Source of the DNA: Stenotrophomonas nitritireducens
GTDB taxonomy: Bacteria > Pseudomonadota > Gammaproteobacteria > Xanthomonadales > Xanthomonadaceae
DNA: 61,589 nucleotides
NCBI RefSeq assembly: GCF_001431425.1
Contig: NZ_LDJG01000021.1
Span: forward strand, 1-61,589
Direction of reading: 5' to 3'
In this document: one piece after another, positions 34,054-44,600 of the stretch
Position numbering within the stretch: position 1 is the first letter of the stretch
Layout: each line of letters starts with the position of its first letter
Translations under genes and position numbers: made by a program
The notes under the pieces: generated by a model
Told to the model about the DNA's origin: nothing
The model's database searches: none
The model's input: the letters and a program-made list of their open reading frames with translations, nothing else

Positions 34054-34983
34054 ATGAGCCAACTGCCCGATCTGGAAGCCTGGGCCATCTTCGCCAAGGT
34101 CGCCGAGGCCGGTTCCTTCGCGCGGGCGGCCGAAGCGCTGGGGCTGTCGCAGGCCACCGTGTCCAAGGCCATCACCCGGCTGGAAGCGCGCATCGGCACC
34201 ACGCTGTTCCACCGCACCTCGCGGCGCATGTCGCTGACCGCGGCGGGCGAGTCGGCGCTGGAGCGCGCCGCGCGCATCCTCGACGAGGGCGAGGCGGTGG
34301 AGGCCGAGGTCGCCGACCGCTCGACCACGCTGCGCGGACTGGTGCGGGTGGCCGCGCCGATGTCGTTCGGGGTGGCGCAGCTGGCGCCGCTGCTGCCGGC
34401 GTTCATGCGCCAGCATCCGGACGTGGAACTGGACGTCCAGCTCAGCGACGCGCAGGCGGACCTGGTGGCCGGGCGCTTCGACATGGCGCTGCGCATTTCC
34501 ACCCTGGCCGATTCCAGCCTGCGCGCGCGGCGCCTGTGCCAGGTGCGCATCCTGCTGGTGGGCGCGCCGGCGTATTTCGCCGAACACGGCAGGCCGAAGC
34601 ATCCGCGCGACCTCGCCCGCCATCGCGGTTTCCAGTACAGCTACACCCGCGGCGGCAACGCCTGGCGCTTCCGCCACGATCGCCACGGCGAGTTCGCGCA
34701 GACCGTGCCACGCCAGCTGCAGGCCAACAACGCGGAAGTGTTCGCCGGCGCGTTGCGCGACGGCCTTGGGCTGGCGCTGCAGCCGGAATTCATGGTCTGG
34801 GAAGACCTGCGCGACGGCCGCCTGGAAACAGCGATGGACGACTGGCAGGTGGAGCCGATCGCGCTGCACATCGTCACCCCGCCGGGCCTGCGCCGCCCGG
34901 CGCGCGTGCAGGCGCTGATCGACTACCTTGCTGCAGGCCTCGAACGCGCGCCATGGGCGACAGGTGCGGACGCAGACCGGTAA
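34054..34983 (+). CDS. LysR family transcriptional regulator, divergent from pirin
   Basis: This 309-residue LysR protein has an N-terminal winged helix ([20 protein letters not shown], then [20 protein letters not shown], residues about 12-56) and a periplasmic-binding-like effector domain from about 90. It belongs to the CrgA/DhaR-like subgroup with [12 protein letters not shown]. The 131-bp shared region contains an AT-rich segment at about 33985-34015 with GGAA...TTCTTTCC half-sites, a candidate LysR box. Regulation of the pirin gene is inferred from the divergent pair, an arrangement often seen for pirins. Confidence 0.93.
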   Translation: MSQLPDLEAWAIFAKVAEAGSFARAAEALGLSQATVSKAITRLEARIGTTLFHRTSRRMSLTAAGESALERAARILDEGEAVEAEVADRSTTLRGLVRVAAPMSFGVAQLAPLLPAFMRQHPDVELDVQLSDAQADLVAGRFDMALRISTLADSSLRARRLCQVRILLVGAPAYFAEHGRPKHPRDLARHRGFQYSYTRGGNAWRFRHDRHGEFAQTVPRQLQANNAEVFAGALRDGLGLALQPEFMVWEDLRDGRLETAMDDWQVEPIALHIVTPPGLRRPARVQALIDYLAAGLERAPWATGADADR

Positions 34984-35015
34984 CTTCGACGGTGACGATG
35001 ACCACGGAGAAAGCG

Positions 35016-35666
35016 ATGAACCTGGCGATGCGCATGCTGCTGGCGGGCCTGCTGCTGGTGCTGGCCGGAACCGCGGGTGCGACCGCGCAGGTAGCGGACC
35101 GCATCCTCATCGAAGGCCGCGAGTACGCGCTCAACACCAATCCGCTGGAAAGCCAGCTGCGCGACCGCCGCGACTTCCTGCCCGGGAACGTCTCGCGCAG
35201 CACCGCCAACTGGCGCGGCTATGTCGCGCACTGGGCGATCGACGGCGACCGGCTGCTGCTGCGCAAGGTCGAGGTGCGCCTGTACGACCGTGAAAGCGAG
35301 AAATCGAGCAGCGTCGACCTGCTGTCCAGACTGTTTCCTGGCGGTGCCCCGGTGGCCGCCACCTGGTACAGCGGCGCGCTGATCATTCCCGACGGGCGCC
35401 TGGTCGACTACGTGCACATGGGCTACGGCTCCACCTACGCGCACTACCGCGTCTACCGCATCGCCCAAGGCAGCGTGGTCGAGGCGCTGTCGATGGATGC
35501 CGAACAGTTCCGTGCCTGGCGCGAGCGGAAGTTCCAGGCGTTCAGGCAAACCGGGCAGTACCGCAAGGCCGTGGCCGACGTGCGCAGGGAGGGCGGCGGA
35601 ATGAGCGCGGAGGACATCGACAGCTTCCTGCGCGGTTTCTATGCCGAGCAGTATCTGGGACGGTGA
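35016..35666 (+). CDS. Secreted protein of unknown function
   Basis: I do not recognise this 216-residue protein. The start MNLAMRMLLAGLLL with GGAGA 10 bases upstream gives a good Sec signal ending near GATAQ (residue 25). The mature part has short beta-like segments (RILIEGREYALNTNP; GYVAHWAIDGDRLLLRKVEV) and a C-terminal helix-rich region (DAEQFRAWRERKFQAFR). It is probably periplasmic. An in-frame ATG 18 bases earlier is possible. It lies 32 bp after the LysR gene on the same strand and may be co-transcribed. Confidence 0.72.
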   Translation: MNLAMRMLLAGLLLVLAGTAGATAQVADRILIEGREYALNTNPLESQLRDRRDFLPGNVSRSTANWRGYVAHWAIDGDRLLLRKVEVRLYDRESEKSSSVDLLSRLFPGGAPVAATWYSGALIIPDGRLVDYVHMGYGSTYAHYRVYRIAQGSVVEALSMDAEQFRAWRERKFQAFRQTGQYRKAVADVRREGGGMSAEDIDSFLRGFYAEQYLGR

Positions 35667-35688
35667 ACCGGCCTGCGCATCGCTCGAT

Positions 35689-36024
35689 TCACCCCGTCAC
35701 TTCCTGTTGATCCGGTAGCTGAGAGCCGTGTTCGAGTGCGGCTTCAGCATGTTGCGCCGCCTCCCTGCCTCGCTGGCTTGCGAACCGCTGGACGCGGGGG
35801 GCATACCCCTTCATCCGATGCTCCAGATAGCCACGCATCTCACCGCAGGGGATTGTTTTCCCTGACGTAGAGATGCCGGCATGACGCCGCCCAGCCTCGG
35901 CCAGGAAATCACTGCCGGTTGCCAGTTCGCAGGCAGATGAACGCTGGTCGTCATGGGGAGCGGAACGCAGTGCCTCATGCACCGTGGCGGAATCCGAATG
36001 ATCGTTTGCAGGAGTGCGGTCCAC
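35689..36024 (-). CDS. Possible small hypothetical protein in a low-GC3 patch
   Basis: This 111-codon frame lies in the 409-bp gap between the secreted protein and recD. Its third-position GC is roughly 60 percent, far below neighbours. A middle segment, ISTSGKTIPCGEMRGYLEHR, faintly recalls the C-terminal tails of antitoxin-like regulators (a Gly, then a helix beginning after Pro). No partner toxin is next to it. It may be a recently acquired small gene, a decayed one, or chance. Nothing else in the gap looks coding. Confidence 0.3.
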   Translation of the reverse strand: MDRTPANDHSDSATVHEALRSAPHDDQRSSACELATGSDFLAEAGRRHAGISTSGKTIPCGEMRGYLEHRMKGYAPRVQRFASQRGREAAQHAEAALEHGSQLPDQQEVTG

Positions 36025-36075
36025 TGCGCGATGTGGCTTCGCTGGGACAGCTTCATCGCTCAGTGAACTGCGCTC

Positions 36076-38004
36076 CTACAGATGGCCCAGACGCTGGGCA
36101 AGGCCGGAAAGGCGGCTGGCGTGGCGCGACAGCGCCGCTTCGATCACCGCCGCATCGCCGGCCACATGCAGGGCGTGGCGGGCGCGGGTGATGCCGGTGT
36201 AGAGCAGCTCGCGGCTGAGCACGCGGTTGTCGCGGCGCGGCAGCTGCAGCCAGACCTCGTCGAACTCCGAGCCCTGCGCCTTGTGCACGGTCATGGCGAA
36301 GGCGCTTTCGTGCGCGGGCAGGGCCGCCGGATGGAACGGGCGCGGATCGTCGGGGTCGTCACCGGGGAACCAGGCGGTGATGCCGCGCGCAGCGCCGTCG
36401 TCCTCGCGCAGGCAGATGCCGACGTCGCCGTTGAACAGCCGGTGACGGTAGCTGTTCTCGGTGATCAGCAGCAGGCGGCCGTGGAAATGGGCCGGGGCGC
36501 CGCCGCGCGGGGTCGCGCCGCCGAGCAGGTCCTCGATGCGCGCGTTGAGCCCGCGCGCGCCCTGCGGGCCTTCGCGCACGGCGGTGAGCAGGCGCAGGCG
36601 CCCGGCCAGGGCGAGCGCCTGCGCCGGGTTCGGCGCGGCGGCCAGCGCGTCCCAGTAGCGTTGCAGCGGTTCGCGCCAGGCCTGCAGCGGGTCGTCCTCG
36701 TTCTCGTGGAAATGCACGCCGGGCAGGTGCCCGTCCCGCAGCAGCGACAGCGCGCGTGCGGCATCGCCCTCGCGCATCGCCGCGGCCAGCGGCGCCAGCT
36801 GCAGCGCCTCGCTCTGCCGGTAACCCCGCTGCAGCTGCACGCGGGTGCCGGCGAAACCGCTCGACGGCATGGCGATGCTCTCCGCCGGTAGTCCTCCCAG
36901 CAGCGCCTGCAATGCCTGCGCGTCGTCCAACGCGATGCGCGTGCCGTCGCCGGTGGCGCGCAGGATGGCGCCGAGCACATCGCCGGCTTCCACCGACGGC
37001 AACTGGTCCGGATCGCCGAGCAGCACCAGCCGGGTGCCGCTGGCCACCGCTTCGACCAGCTTGGCCATCAGCGGCAGGTCGATCATCGACGCCTCGTCGA
37101 CCACGACCGTGTCGTACGGCAGCGGGTTGTCGGCGTGGTGGCGGAAGCGCGGCGAATCCGGGATCACGCCGAGCAGGCGATGCAGGGTGGTGCCGGCGGT
37201 CGGCAGCTGCGCGCACAGCGCGGCGTCCACGCCCAGCTGCGGCAGTTTCTGCACGGCGTTGCGCAGGCTTTCGGCCATGCGCTCGGCGGCGCGGCCGGTG
37301 GGTGCGGCCAGCGCCACGCGCGGCGGCGCGCGGCCGGCGGCATGGGCCTGCGCAGCCAGCAGCACCAGCAGGCGCGCGATGGTGGTGGTCTTGCCGGTAC
37401 CGGGCCCGCCGGTCACCAGCAGCAGCGCGTGGCGTAGCGCCAGCGCGGCGGCGCGGGCCTGCTGGTCGCCGGCGACGGAAGCATCCGCGGCGGCAGCGGC
37501 AGGCGCCTGCGCGAACAGGTCGCCCTGCGCGGCCGGCGTGTGCGGCGCGGCGTCCGCGTGGCCGGGGAACAGCTGCGCGAACAACGGCGCCAGCGCCGCC
37601 GGATCGCCCGCCTCCAGCGGCGCCCGGCCGATGCGCTGCAGGCCCAGCGCCAGCCGCCGCTCGTATTCGCGGTAGCGGCGCAGGTACAGCAGGCCGTGTT
37701 CCCAGGCCAGCGGCGCCTGTGCGGCCTCAAGGCTGCCGTCATCGGGCGTAGCGACCCAGCGCGAGGCCTGCAGCTGCGCGATCCACGCCTGCGGCTCGGG
37801 CCACGGGAGCGGGGTCTCGACCAGCCGCGCGGGCTGGTCCGGGTCGAAACCCGCATGGCCCTGGGCCACGGCCAGCGAGGCCAGCGCGGCGGCGGCGAGC
37901 ACGGCGTCGGGCGTTTCCGGATCGAGGCGGCGCAGGCTCTGCGCCAGCGCGTGGTCGAGCGCGCGCAGCGCGCCGGCCTTGGTGAGCGCGGCCAGCAGGC
38001 TCAT
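36076..38004 (-). CDS. recD: Exodeoxyribonuclease V subunit alpha (RecD)
   Basis: This 642-residue 5'-3' SF1B helicase subunit of RecBCD has Walker A GGPGTGKTT at 199-207, Walker B VVVDEASMIDL, motif III LLGDPDQLPSVEAG and a late motif VI (LLYTGITRARHALHV). The N-terminal 150 residues form the RecB-contacting domain. Length compares with 608 in E. coli. It is the last gene of recC-recB-recD and overlaps recB by 4 bases (ATGA). RecBCD unwinds and resects double-strand ends for RecA loading and degrades linear foreign DNA. Confidence 0.95.
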   Translation of the reverse strand: MSLLAALTKAGALRALDHALAQSLRRLDPETPDAVLAAAALASLAVAQGHAGFDPDQPARLVETPLPWPEPQAWIAQLQASRWVATPDDGSLEAAQAPLAWEHGLLYLRRYREYERRLALGLQRIGRAPLEAGDPAALAPLFAQLFPGHADAAPHTPAAQGDLFAQAPAAAAADASVAGDQQARAAALALRHALLLVTGGPGTGKTTTIARLLVLLAAQAHAAGRAPPRVALAAPTGRAAERMAESLRNAVQKLPQLGVDAALCAQLPTAGTTLHRLLGVIPDSPRFRHHADNPLPYDTVVVDEASMIDLPLMAKLVEAVASGTRLVLLGDPDQLPSVEAGDVLGAILRATGDGTRIALDDAQALQALLGGLPAESIAMPSSGFAGTRVQLQRGYRQSEALQLAPLAAAMREGDAARALSLLRDGHLPGVHFHENEDDPLQAWREPLQRYWDALAAAPNPAQALALAGRLRLLTAVREGPQGARGLNARIEDLLGGATPRGGAPAHFHGRLLLITENSYRHRLFNGDVGICLREDDGAARGITAWFPGDDPDDPRPFHPAALPAHESAFAMTVHKAQGSEFDEVWLQLPRRDNRVLSRELLYTGITRARHALHVAGDAAVIEAALSRHASRLSGLAQRLGHL

Positions 38005-41000
38005 GCCCGGCCTCCCACGCGCGCCAGCAGGGCGGCGTGCGCTTCATCGCCGCCGGCGAACAGCGCGTCCACCGCGTGCACCAGTTCCGGCTCGAAGCGA
38101 TGCGCGTACAGGCCGGGCGACGGCGTGCGGGTCGCGTCCAGGCCACGGCAGAACAGGTAGCGGATGCCGCCGAAATCGCGCGCGTAGTCGTAGCCCTCGC
38201 CCACGCGGAAGCGCAGCCAGCGGTGCAGCGCCACGGTGTAGATAAGCGCCTGCAGGTCGTACTCGCTGTGGCGCATGGCCGCCTCCAGCTGCGCCGGGGC
38301 GTAGCCGGGCAGGCGGTTGGATTTGTAATCGAGCACGTACCAGCGGCCATCACGCACGTAGGTCAGGTCGATCTTGCCGGTCATCAGCCCTTCCAGGCGG
38401 CCGCGCGCGCCGAAGCCGTGGCGGCCGCGCACCACGCCGTGCGCGTGCAGCACGCGCAGCAGCGCCGGCACCGCGGTGGGCTGCATGGCGAAGTGGAACT
38501 CGATTTCGGCGCGGCACTCGCCGGCGCCCAGCGAATGCAGCGCGCCGCCTTCGGGCAGGGCCACGGTCAGGGTCTGGCCGACAAGCGCGGTGAGTACGGC
38601 CACGCCATCGTCGATGTCGGCCCCGGCATAGCCTTCGGCGCGCAGCGCCCGGGCGATGACCTCGGCCTGCCCTTCGGGCGCGCCGTCGCCGGGCCGCCAG
38701 CCGCTCCAGGCGCCGAAACCGGTGTTCTCCAGCGCGGCGTGCAGCACGTTGCCGAAACGGCTGCCGGCGAAGCGCGGATCGAAGGCTTCCTGCGCCGCGG
38801 CCGGATCCTGCACGGCTTCTGCTTCGGTCTGCGCCGGTTCGTCGGCGGCGCCGCCGCTGTCTTCGGTGGCGGCGGCCGAGGTGTCGTGGCCGGCCTCGGC
38901 ATGGGCGAGCTGGGTGAAGCTGTAGACCCACCAGTCCTGCGACAGCGCGCGGCGCACGCTGCGCACCGGCGGCAGCACCGCGTCGCGCTCGGGCGGCAGC
39001 CGTGCCGGCAGCGCGTCCACGCCGCCTTCGACGATACGGATGTCGGGGTGCGCGGCCAGGCGCTGCATGTCGCCGAGCATCGGCCCCAGCCGCGAGCCGG
39101 GCAGCCCGGCCAGCGCGCCGCCGGCGATCCACAGCGCGTGCTCGGCGCGGGTCAGGCCGACGTAGAGCAGGCGCGCGGTCTCGGCGGCGTCCTCGGCGGC
39201 GGCCTGCTGGCCGACGGCCTTCCAGTCCTCGGCGTCCTTGTCGATCTTCCAGTGCAGCACGCGCTGCGCGCCGTCGTGCACGGTCCGGTGCGCGTCGGTG
39301 TCCGGCGCGCGGCCGTCGATGCCGACGAAGGGCAGGTAGACCAGCGGGTATTCCAGGCCCTTGCTCTTGTGCAGGGTGATGACCTGGACCCGGTGTGCGT
39401 CCGATTCCAGGCGCAGCAGCTGGGTCTCGTCGCCGTCGTCGGCATGGGCGATGCGCGCCTGCAGCCAGTCGAGCAGGCCATGCAGGCCGATGCTGCGGGT
39501 GCCGGCCTCCTGCAGCAGTTCGCCCAGCTGCAGGTAGTTGGTCAGGCGGCGCTCGCCGTCGACCAGCGCCAGCAGGCGTTCGGCCTGTCCGGCGCACAGG
39601 TCCGACAGCATCGCCAGCACGCCGCCGCGCTGCCAGCGTTCGCGCCATTGCAGCAGGCGTTCCTGGTGCCAGCGCTGGCGCTGGCCTTCGTGTTCCATCG
39701 CGGCGATGGCGGCGGCGCTTTCGCCCAGCAGCACGGTGGCCAGCGCCGCGCGCAGGCGGCCTTCGTCGGCCGGCTGCAGCAGGGCCAGCAGCAGCAGGCG
39801 CAGTTCGTGCGCCTCGGCGGTGGAGAACAGGCTGTGCTTGCCGGCCGCGACCGCCGGGATGCCGACCGCGGCCAGGGCCTGCTGGATGCGCGTGGCTTCG
39901 CGGTGCGAGCGCACCAGCACGGCGATGTCGCCCGGGCGCACCGGGCGGCCGCCGATCAAGGCCTTGCCCTCGCGCGCGGCGGACAGCACGCGGTGGATGT
40001 CGGCCACGCAGGCCAGGGTGGCGGCGTGGCGCGAGTCGTCGGCCTTGAGCGGCTTGCCTTCGTCGTCGGCGTCGATGAGGTGCAGGGTCAGCGCCGGGGC
40101 CGGGACGCCGTCGAGCAGGTAGTCGGCGTCGCTGCGCTTGCTGCCCGGTTGCACCGGCTCGAAGCGGATGCGCGGGTCGAGGAAGGCCTGTTCGCCGGCG
40201 TTGGCGTACAGCGCGTCGATCGCGCGCAGCAGCGCCGGGCGCGAACGGAAGTTGTGCGCCAGCCGCGGCGCCTCGGCGGCCCGCTCGCGCGCCTGCAGGT
40301 AGGTATGCACGTCGCCGCCACGGAAACCGTAGATGGCCTGCTTGGGGTCGCCGATCAGGAACAGCGCGGCGTCCCCGGCCGGCTCGGCGAACACGCGGCG
40401 GAAGATGTCCCACTGGCGCGGGTCGGTGTCCTGGAATTCGTCCACCAGGGCGAAGCGGTACTGCGCGCGCAACCTCGCGGCGAGCGTGGCGCCGCCCTCG
40501 CCGTCCAGCGCGGCGTGCACGCCGTCGATCAGGTCGTCGTAGGTCTGCACCCGGTACTGCAGCTTGTGCCGCGCCAGGCGCTGGCGGGCTTCGTCGCGCA
40601 GTTGGTGCAGCAGGACGATGGACTGCTGCCGGCGCCAGGCGTGGAAGCGGGCCAATGCCTGCACGTAATCGGCGATCAACGGCTGCAGCGGCGAGACCGG
40701 GGTACTGCCGGCCCTGGCCTTGAGGGTCTTGGCGGTGAGTGCTTCCAGGGTGAGCCGCTCCAGCCGCTCGTCCAGCGCGGCGGCCGGATCGGGATGGCGC
40801 GCCCAGTGCAGCAGCTGCTGGAACAGCGGCTCGATCCAGTCGGCCTTGTAGCTGGCCTTGTTGAGCACGCCGCCTTCCAGCGCGGCGCGCAGCTGCTGCA
40901 GGTAGGCCTCGCCGTGCGTGGCCAGCCCTTCGGCCAGGCGCCGGGCGGCGGCGTCGCGCAGCGGGCGGGCCTCTTCCAGCGGCGCCGGCGGCAATGCCGG

Positions 41001-41627
41001 CAGCAGCGGCAGGTCGGCGACCAGCACCGGCAGGTCGGCGGCCAGCGCCTCGGGGGTTTTCCACAGGCCCAGCAGCGCTTCCAGCGACTCGCCGCGACCG
41101 GCATGCAGGCGCCACAGGTCGGCGGCCAGTCCGGCATGCAGCTGGCGGGTATTGGTCAGCAGTTCCGGCGCGGCGAAGCTGTGGCCGCTCTCCAGCGCGT
41201 GTTCGCCCAGCACGCGGGTGCAGAAGCCGTGGATGGTGAAGATCGCCGCCAGGTCGGTTTCCTCGGCGGCGATGCGCAGGCGCCGGGCCAGCTGCGCGGC
41301 GCTTTCCGCGCCCTGCTGCAGGTGGCGGTGCAGGATGGCGCGGGTGAGCACGGCTTCCGGGCTGTCGCCTTCGGCCGGCGCGGTGTCCGCCAGCCGCGCG
41401 GCCAGGTCCAGGCGCTCGCGGATGCGCTTGCGCAGTTCCTGCGTCGCCGCGTCGGTGAACGTGACCGCCAGGATCTGGCCCATGCGCAGGCCCTGTTCGA
41501 CCACCAGCCGGGTGAACAGCGTGGCCAGGGTGAAGGTCTTGCCGGTGCCGGCGCTGGCCTCGATCAGGCGCAGGCCGTCCAGCGGCAGGTCGAGATACGG
41601 GTCGGCCACGGGCGCGGCGGCGTTCAT
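38001..41627 (-). CDS. recB: Exodeoxyribonuclease V subunit beta (RecB)
   Basis: This 1208-residue protein combines a 3'-5' SF1A helicase and a nuclease. Walker A is ASAGTGKT at 24-31. Also visible are motif Ia (AVTFTDAATQELRKRI), Walker B (VDEFQDTDP), DPKQAIYGFRGGD, HKSKGLEYPLVYLPF and LLYVGLTRAEHAL. The C-terminal nuclease domain shows GKIDLTY...YVLDYKSNRLP around residue 1080, with the metal-binding Asp and the Asp-Tyr-Lys triplet, so nuclease activity should be intact. The start overlaps the recC stop. Frames extending further upstream overlap recC and are not used. Confidence 0.96.
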   Translation of the reverse strand: MNAAAPVADPYLDLPLDGLRLIEASAGTGKTFTLATLFTRLVVEQGLRMGQILAVTFTDAATQELRKRIRERLDLAARLADTAPAEGDSPEAVLTRAILHRHLQQGAESAAQLARRLRIAAEETDLAAIFTIHGFCTRVLGEHALESGHSFAAPELLTNTRQLHAGLAADLWRLHAGRGESLEALLGLWKTPEALAADLPVLVADLPLLPALPPAPLEEARPLRDAAARRLAEGLATHGEAYLQQLRAALEGGVLNKASYKADWIEPLFQQLLHWARHPDPAAALDERLERLTLEALTAKTLKARAGSTPVSPLQPLIADYVQALARFHAWRRQQSIVLLHQLRDEARQRLARHKLQYRVQTYDDLIDGVHAALDGEGGATLAARLRAQYRFALVDEFQDTDPRQWDIFRRVFAEPAGDAALFLIGDPKQAIYGFRGGDVHTYLQARERAAEAPRLAHNFRSRPALLRAIDALYANAGEQAFLDPRIRFEPVQPGSKRSDADYLLDGVPAPALTLHLIDADDEGKPLKADDSRHAATLACVADIHRVLSAAREGKALIGGRPVRPGDIAVLVRSHREATRIQQALAAVGIPAVAAGKHSLFSTAEAHELRLLLLALLQPADEGRLRAALATVLLGESAAAIAAMEHEGQRQRWHQERLLQWRERWQRGGVLAMLSDLCAGQAERLLALVDGERRLTNYLQLGELLQEAGTRSIGLHGLLDWLQARIAHADDGDETQLLRLESDAHRVQVITLHKSKGLEYPLVYLPFVGIDGRAPDTDAHRTVHDGAQRVLHWKIDKDAEDWKAVGQQAAAEDAAETARLLYVGLTRAEHALWIAGGALAGLPGSRLGPMLGDMQRLAAHPDIRIVEGGVDALPARLPPERDAVLPPVRSVRRALSQDWWVYSFTQLAHAEAGHDTSAAATEDSGGAADEPAQTEAEAVQDPAAAQEAFDPRFAGSRFGNVLHAALENTGFGAWSGWRPGDGAPEGQAEVIARALRAEGYAGADIDDGVAVLTALVGQTLTVALPEGGALHSLGAGECRAEIEFHFAMQPTAVPALLRVLHAHGVVRGRHGFGARGRLEGLMTGKIDLTYVRDGRWYVLDYKSNRLPGYAPAQLEAAMRHSEYDLQALIYTVALHRWLRFRVGEGYDYARDFGGIRYLFCRGLDATRTPSPGLYAHRFEPELVHAVDALFAGGDEAHAALLARVGGRA

Positions 41628-44600
41628 GCCTGCACCTCCGTCCGGGCCAGTACCCGGCCCTCGCGCAGCGCGGTGAATATCGACAGGCTGTTGTGGATAA
41701 ATCTGTTGGTAGTGGCCGCGTCGGCGAACGGATCGGCGCCGCGCAGGGCCAGTTGCAGGGCTTCGCCGTCGCGCTCGCCCCAACTGCGTTCGCTGCCGTA
41801 CCACTTCTCGCGCGCGGCTTTTTCGCGCTTGTCCGGATCGGCGTTGTAGATCGCCCAGCCGGTATAGGGGGCGAATGGCAACGGCGCCTGCAGCCCCTGC
41901 GAACGCAGCTGCAGCAAGGCTTTCAGGGCGTCCTTGGCCTGTGCGACGGGCGGCGGCGGCAGGACGTGCGGGCCGAAGCTGCCATCGCCATCCTCGATGA
42001 ACTGCAGCAACGGCTGCTGCATGCCGGCGGCATTGGCCAGCAGCCAGTCCAGCCCGCTGCGCAGCACCCAGGCCACGCCCGGCGCACCGGCCTGCAGGCG
42101 CGCCAGGCCCTGTGGATGAATCTGTGCGATGCGGCCGTGCACGGTGATGCCGTCGATCGCCACTTCCAGCCGCTGCGACTGCAGCGGCGCGCCGTCGTAC
42201 CAGTGCGCGAACGTCTCCGCACACGGCCGGATACGCCCCAGCAGCTGCTCGAACTGCTGCCGGCCGAGCGCACCGGAGGGCAGCAGCGCGCGCGCGCGAA
42301 GGCGCTCGTACAGGCCCTGCCCGCGGCCTTCCAGCAGGGCGGCGAGCACCTGCTGCTGCAGCGAGGAATGCTCGCGGCCGCGTTCGGGCAGCACCAGCGG
42401 TTCGATGTCGTCGCTGGCCTCGATCCCGCCGCCCAGGCGCAGGCCCAGCCGCTGTTCCAGGAACTGCCCGGCCGGGTCGGCCAGGAAACGGCGCAGCGCA
42501 TCCAGCGACAGGGTCGGTTCCTGCAGGACGTCCGGCAGCGGCGCGGCCAGTTCGCCGGCCGACCACGGCGCCAGCGGCTGGCGTTGCCCACCAACCGCGC
42601 CCGCCGCCGGATGCCACTGGCGGCGATAGCTGAACCGCCGCGGCTCGCCGTCGCCGCCGAACGCGGCCGGGGCGAAGGGCTGCAGCGGATGGCGCACGAC
42701 GATGGCCCTGCGCGCGGCCGCCGGATCGGCGTGGCAGGCGGCCACTGCGTCGATCAGCTCGCTGACCAGCACCGAAGGCTCGCGCACGCTGCCGTCGCGC
42801 GCATCGGCGCCGAGATAGCTCAGGTAGAACACCTCCTGCGCCGAGGCCAGCAGCTGCAGGAACAGGAAGCGGTCGTCCTCGCGCAGCGAGCGGTCGCCGT
42901 GGCGGCGGCGCGCGGTGCCGAGTTCGGCGGTGAGCCGGCTCAGCCCCGCGGCCGGGTCGCGGCGCGGGAAGTCCCCATCGTCCAGGCCCAGCACGCAGAT
43001 CGCGCGGAACGGCAGCAGCCGCATCGGCACCATGCGGCCGAAGCTGACGCCGCCGGTGAGCAGCGGCGCGCGGGTATCGGCTTCGGACAGCACCGTCGCG
43101 AAATGCGCGCGCACCACCTCGGCCGGCACCGGCGCGTCGAAACCGGCCTTGCCGGCTTCCTCGGCGAATTCGTCGGCGAGCTTGCGCAGGCGCTCCAGCG
43201 CGCGCTGGGTGGAGGGCTCGGCCGGGGTTTCCGGCAGCAGCGCATCCAGCAGCCCGAGCAGGCGTTCGCGCCACTGCGCGGGCGCCAGCGCCTCGGCCAG
43301 CGTCTTCTGGTGGCGGGCGAGCACCCGCAGCAGGCGGATCAGCGCATCGAGCGCGGCCAGCGCGCTGCCTTCCAGCTCCGGCCACGGCGCGACGCCGGCC
43401 AGGTCGTCGTCGCTGCCGCTGGCATGGCCGAGCAGCAGCCGGTCCAGCGCGAACTGCCAGGTGCAGGCATCGTCGGCCGGCGCCTGGTGCTGGCCGCGAT
43501 GCGCGGCATCCAGTCCCCAGCGCGCGCCGGCGGCCTGCAGCCAGCCGTGCAGGCGCTCGAACGCGGCCGCGTCCAGCCCGGCGGCCGCGGCCAGCGGCGG
43601 GCTGGCAAGCAGGTCGAGGATCTCGTTGAGGCCGAAGCGCGACACCGGCAGGCCCAGCAGCTGCACGAACACCTCGGCCAGCGGTTCGCCCTGCAGCGGG
43701 CTGGCGTCGGCCAGCGCCCACGGGATATGGCCCTCGCCGGCGCCGCGGCCGCCGAACACCGATTCCAGGTACGGCACGTAAGGGTCGATGTCCGGCGCCA
43801 GCACCGCGATCTCGCGCGGCTGCAGCGGCGGGTCGAAGCGCGGGTCATCCAGCAGCGCGCGCAGCTGGTCGTGCAGCACCTGCATCTCGCGCAGGCGGGT
43901 ATGGCAGGCGTGGATCTGCACGCTGGGGTCGTCCAGCCGCAGCGCTGGGCGCAGCGGCGCCGGCGGCAGCGCGCGGCGGTGGAACAGGTCGGCCTGCAGC
44001 CGGTGCAGCAGGCTGTCGCGCAGGCCGCCTTCGTCCAGTGACCTGCCGGTGCGTTGTTCCGGGTCGGCATAGGCGGCGATCTCGCCGGACGGGTGCACAA
44101 CTTCGTAGCTGCCCAGCACCGCCATGAAATCGCGCCCGGCCGCGCCCCAGGCCTGCAGCAGCGGGTTTTCGCCGGCGGCGCTGCCGAACGGATCGTCCAT
44201 GCCGCCGCGCAGGCGCTCGGACAGGGTCTGCAGGTCGCCCCAGTAGGCGCGGGTGGGCGTGGGCAGGTAGAAGTGCAGCGTGCCGACCCGCGCCTGGGTG
44301 GCGATCACCCGCAGCACGTCGGGCGAGACGTTGAGCGTGGCGAAGGCGAACAGCCGCGACGGCAGGCCGCGCGGCAGCGGCTGGCCGGCGCCCTCGAAGC
44401 GCGCCAGGTAGTCGTTGATGCGGCGCGCACGATGCTGGTGGCCACCGGCAATGCGGCGCCAGAGGATCGCCTGCGGGTCGTCGGCATCGGCGCCGCCCTC
44501 CCAGCGCAGCAGCCAGTCGCGGCGCCAGGCCTGGTACTTCTCGAACACGCCGCCCAGCTCGGCGGCCAGCGACCACGCGCGCAGCGGATCGTCGCGATCA

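Noticed and set aside
38037..41849. Very long open frame (about 1270 codons) on the plus strand opposite recB
   Set aside because: It is fully antisense to recB, which has all helicase and nuclease motifs. The translated product is low-complexity and shows no family motif. High GC removes stop codons in antisense frames.
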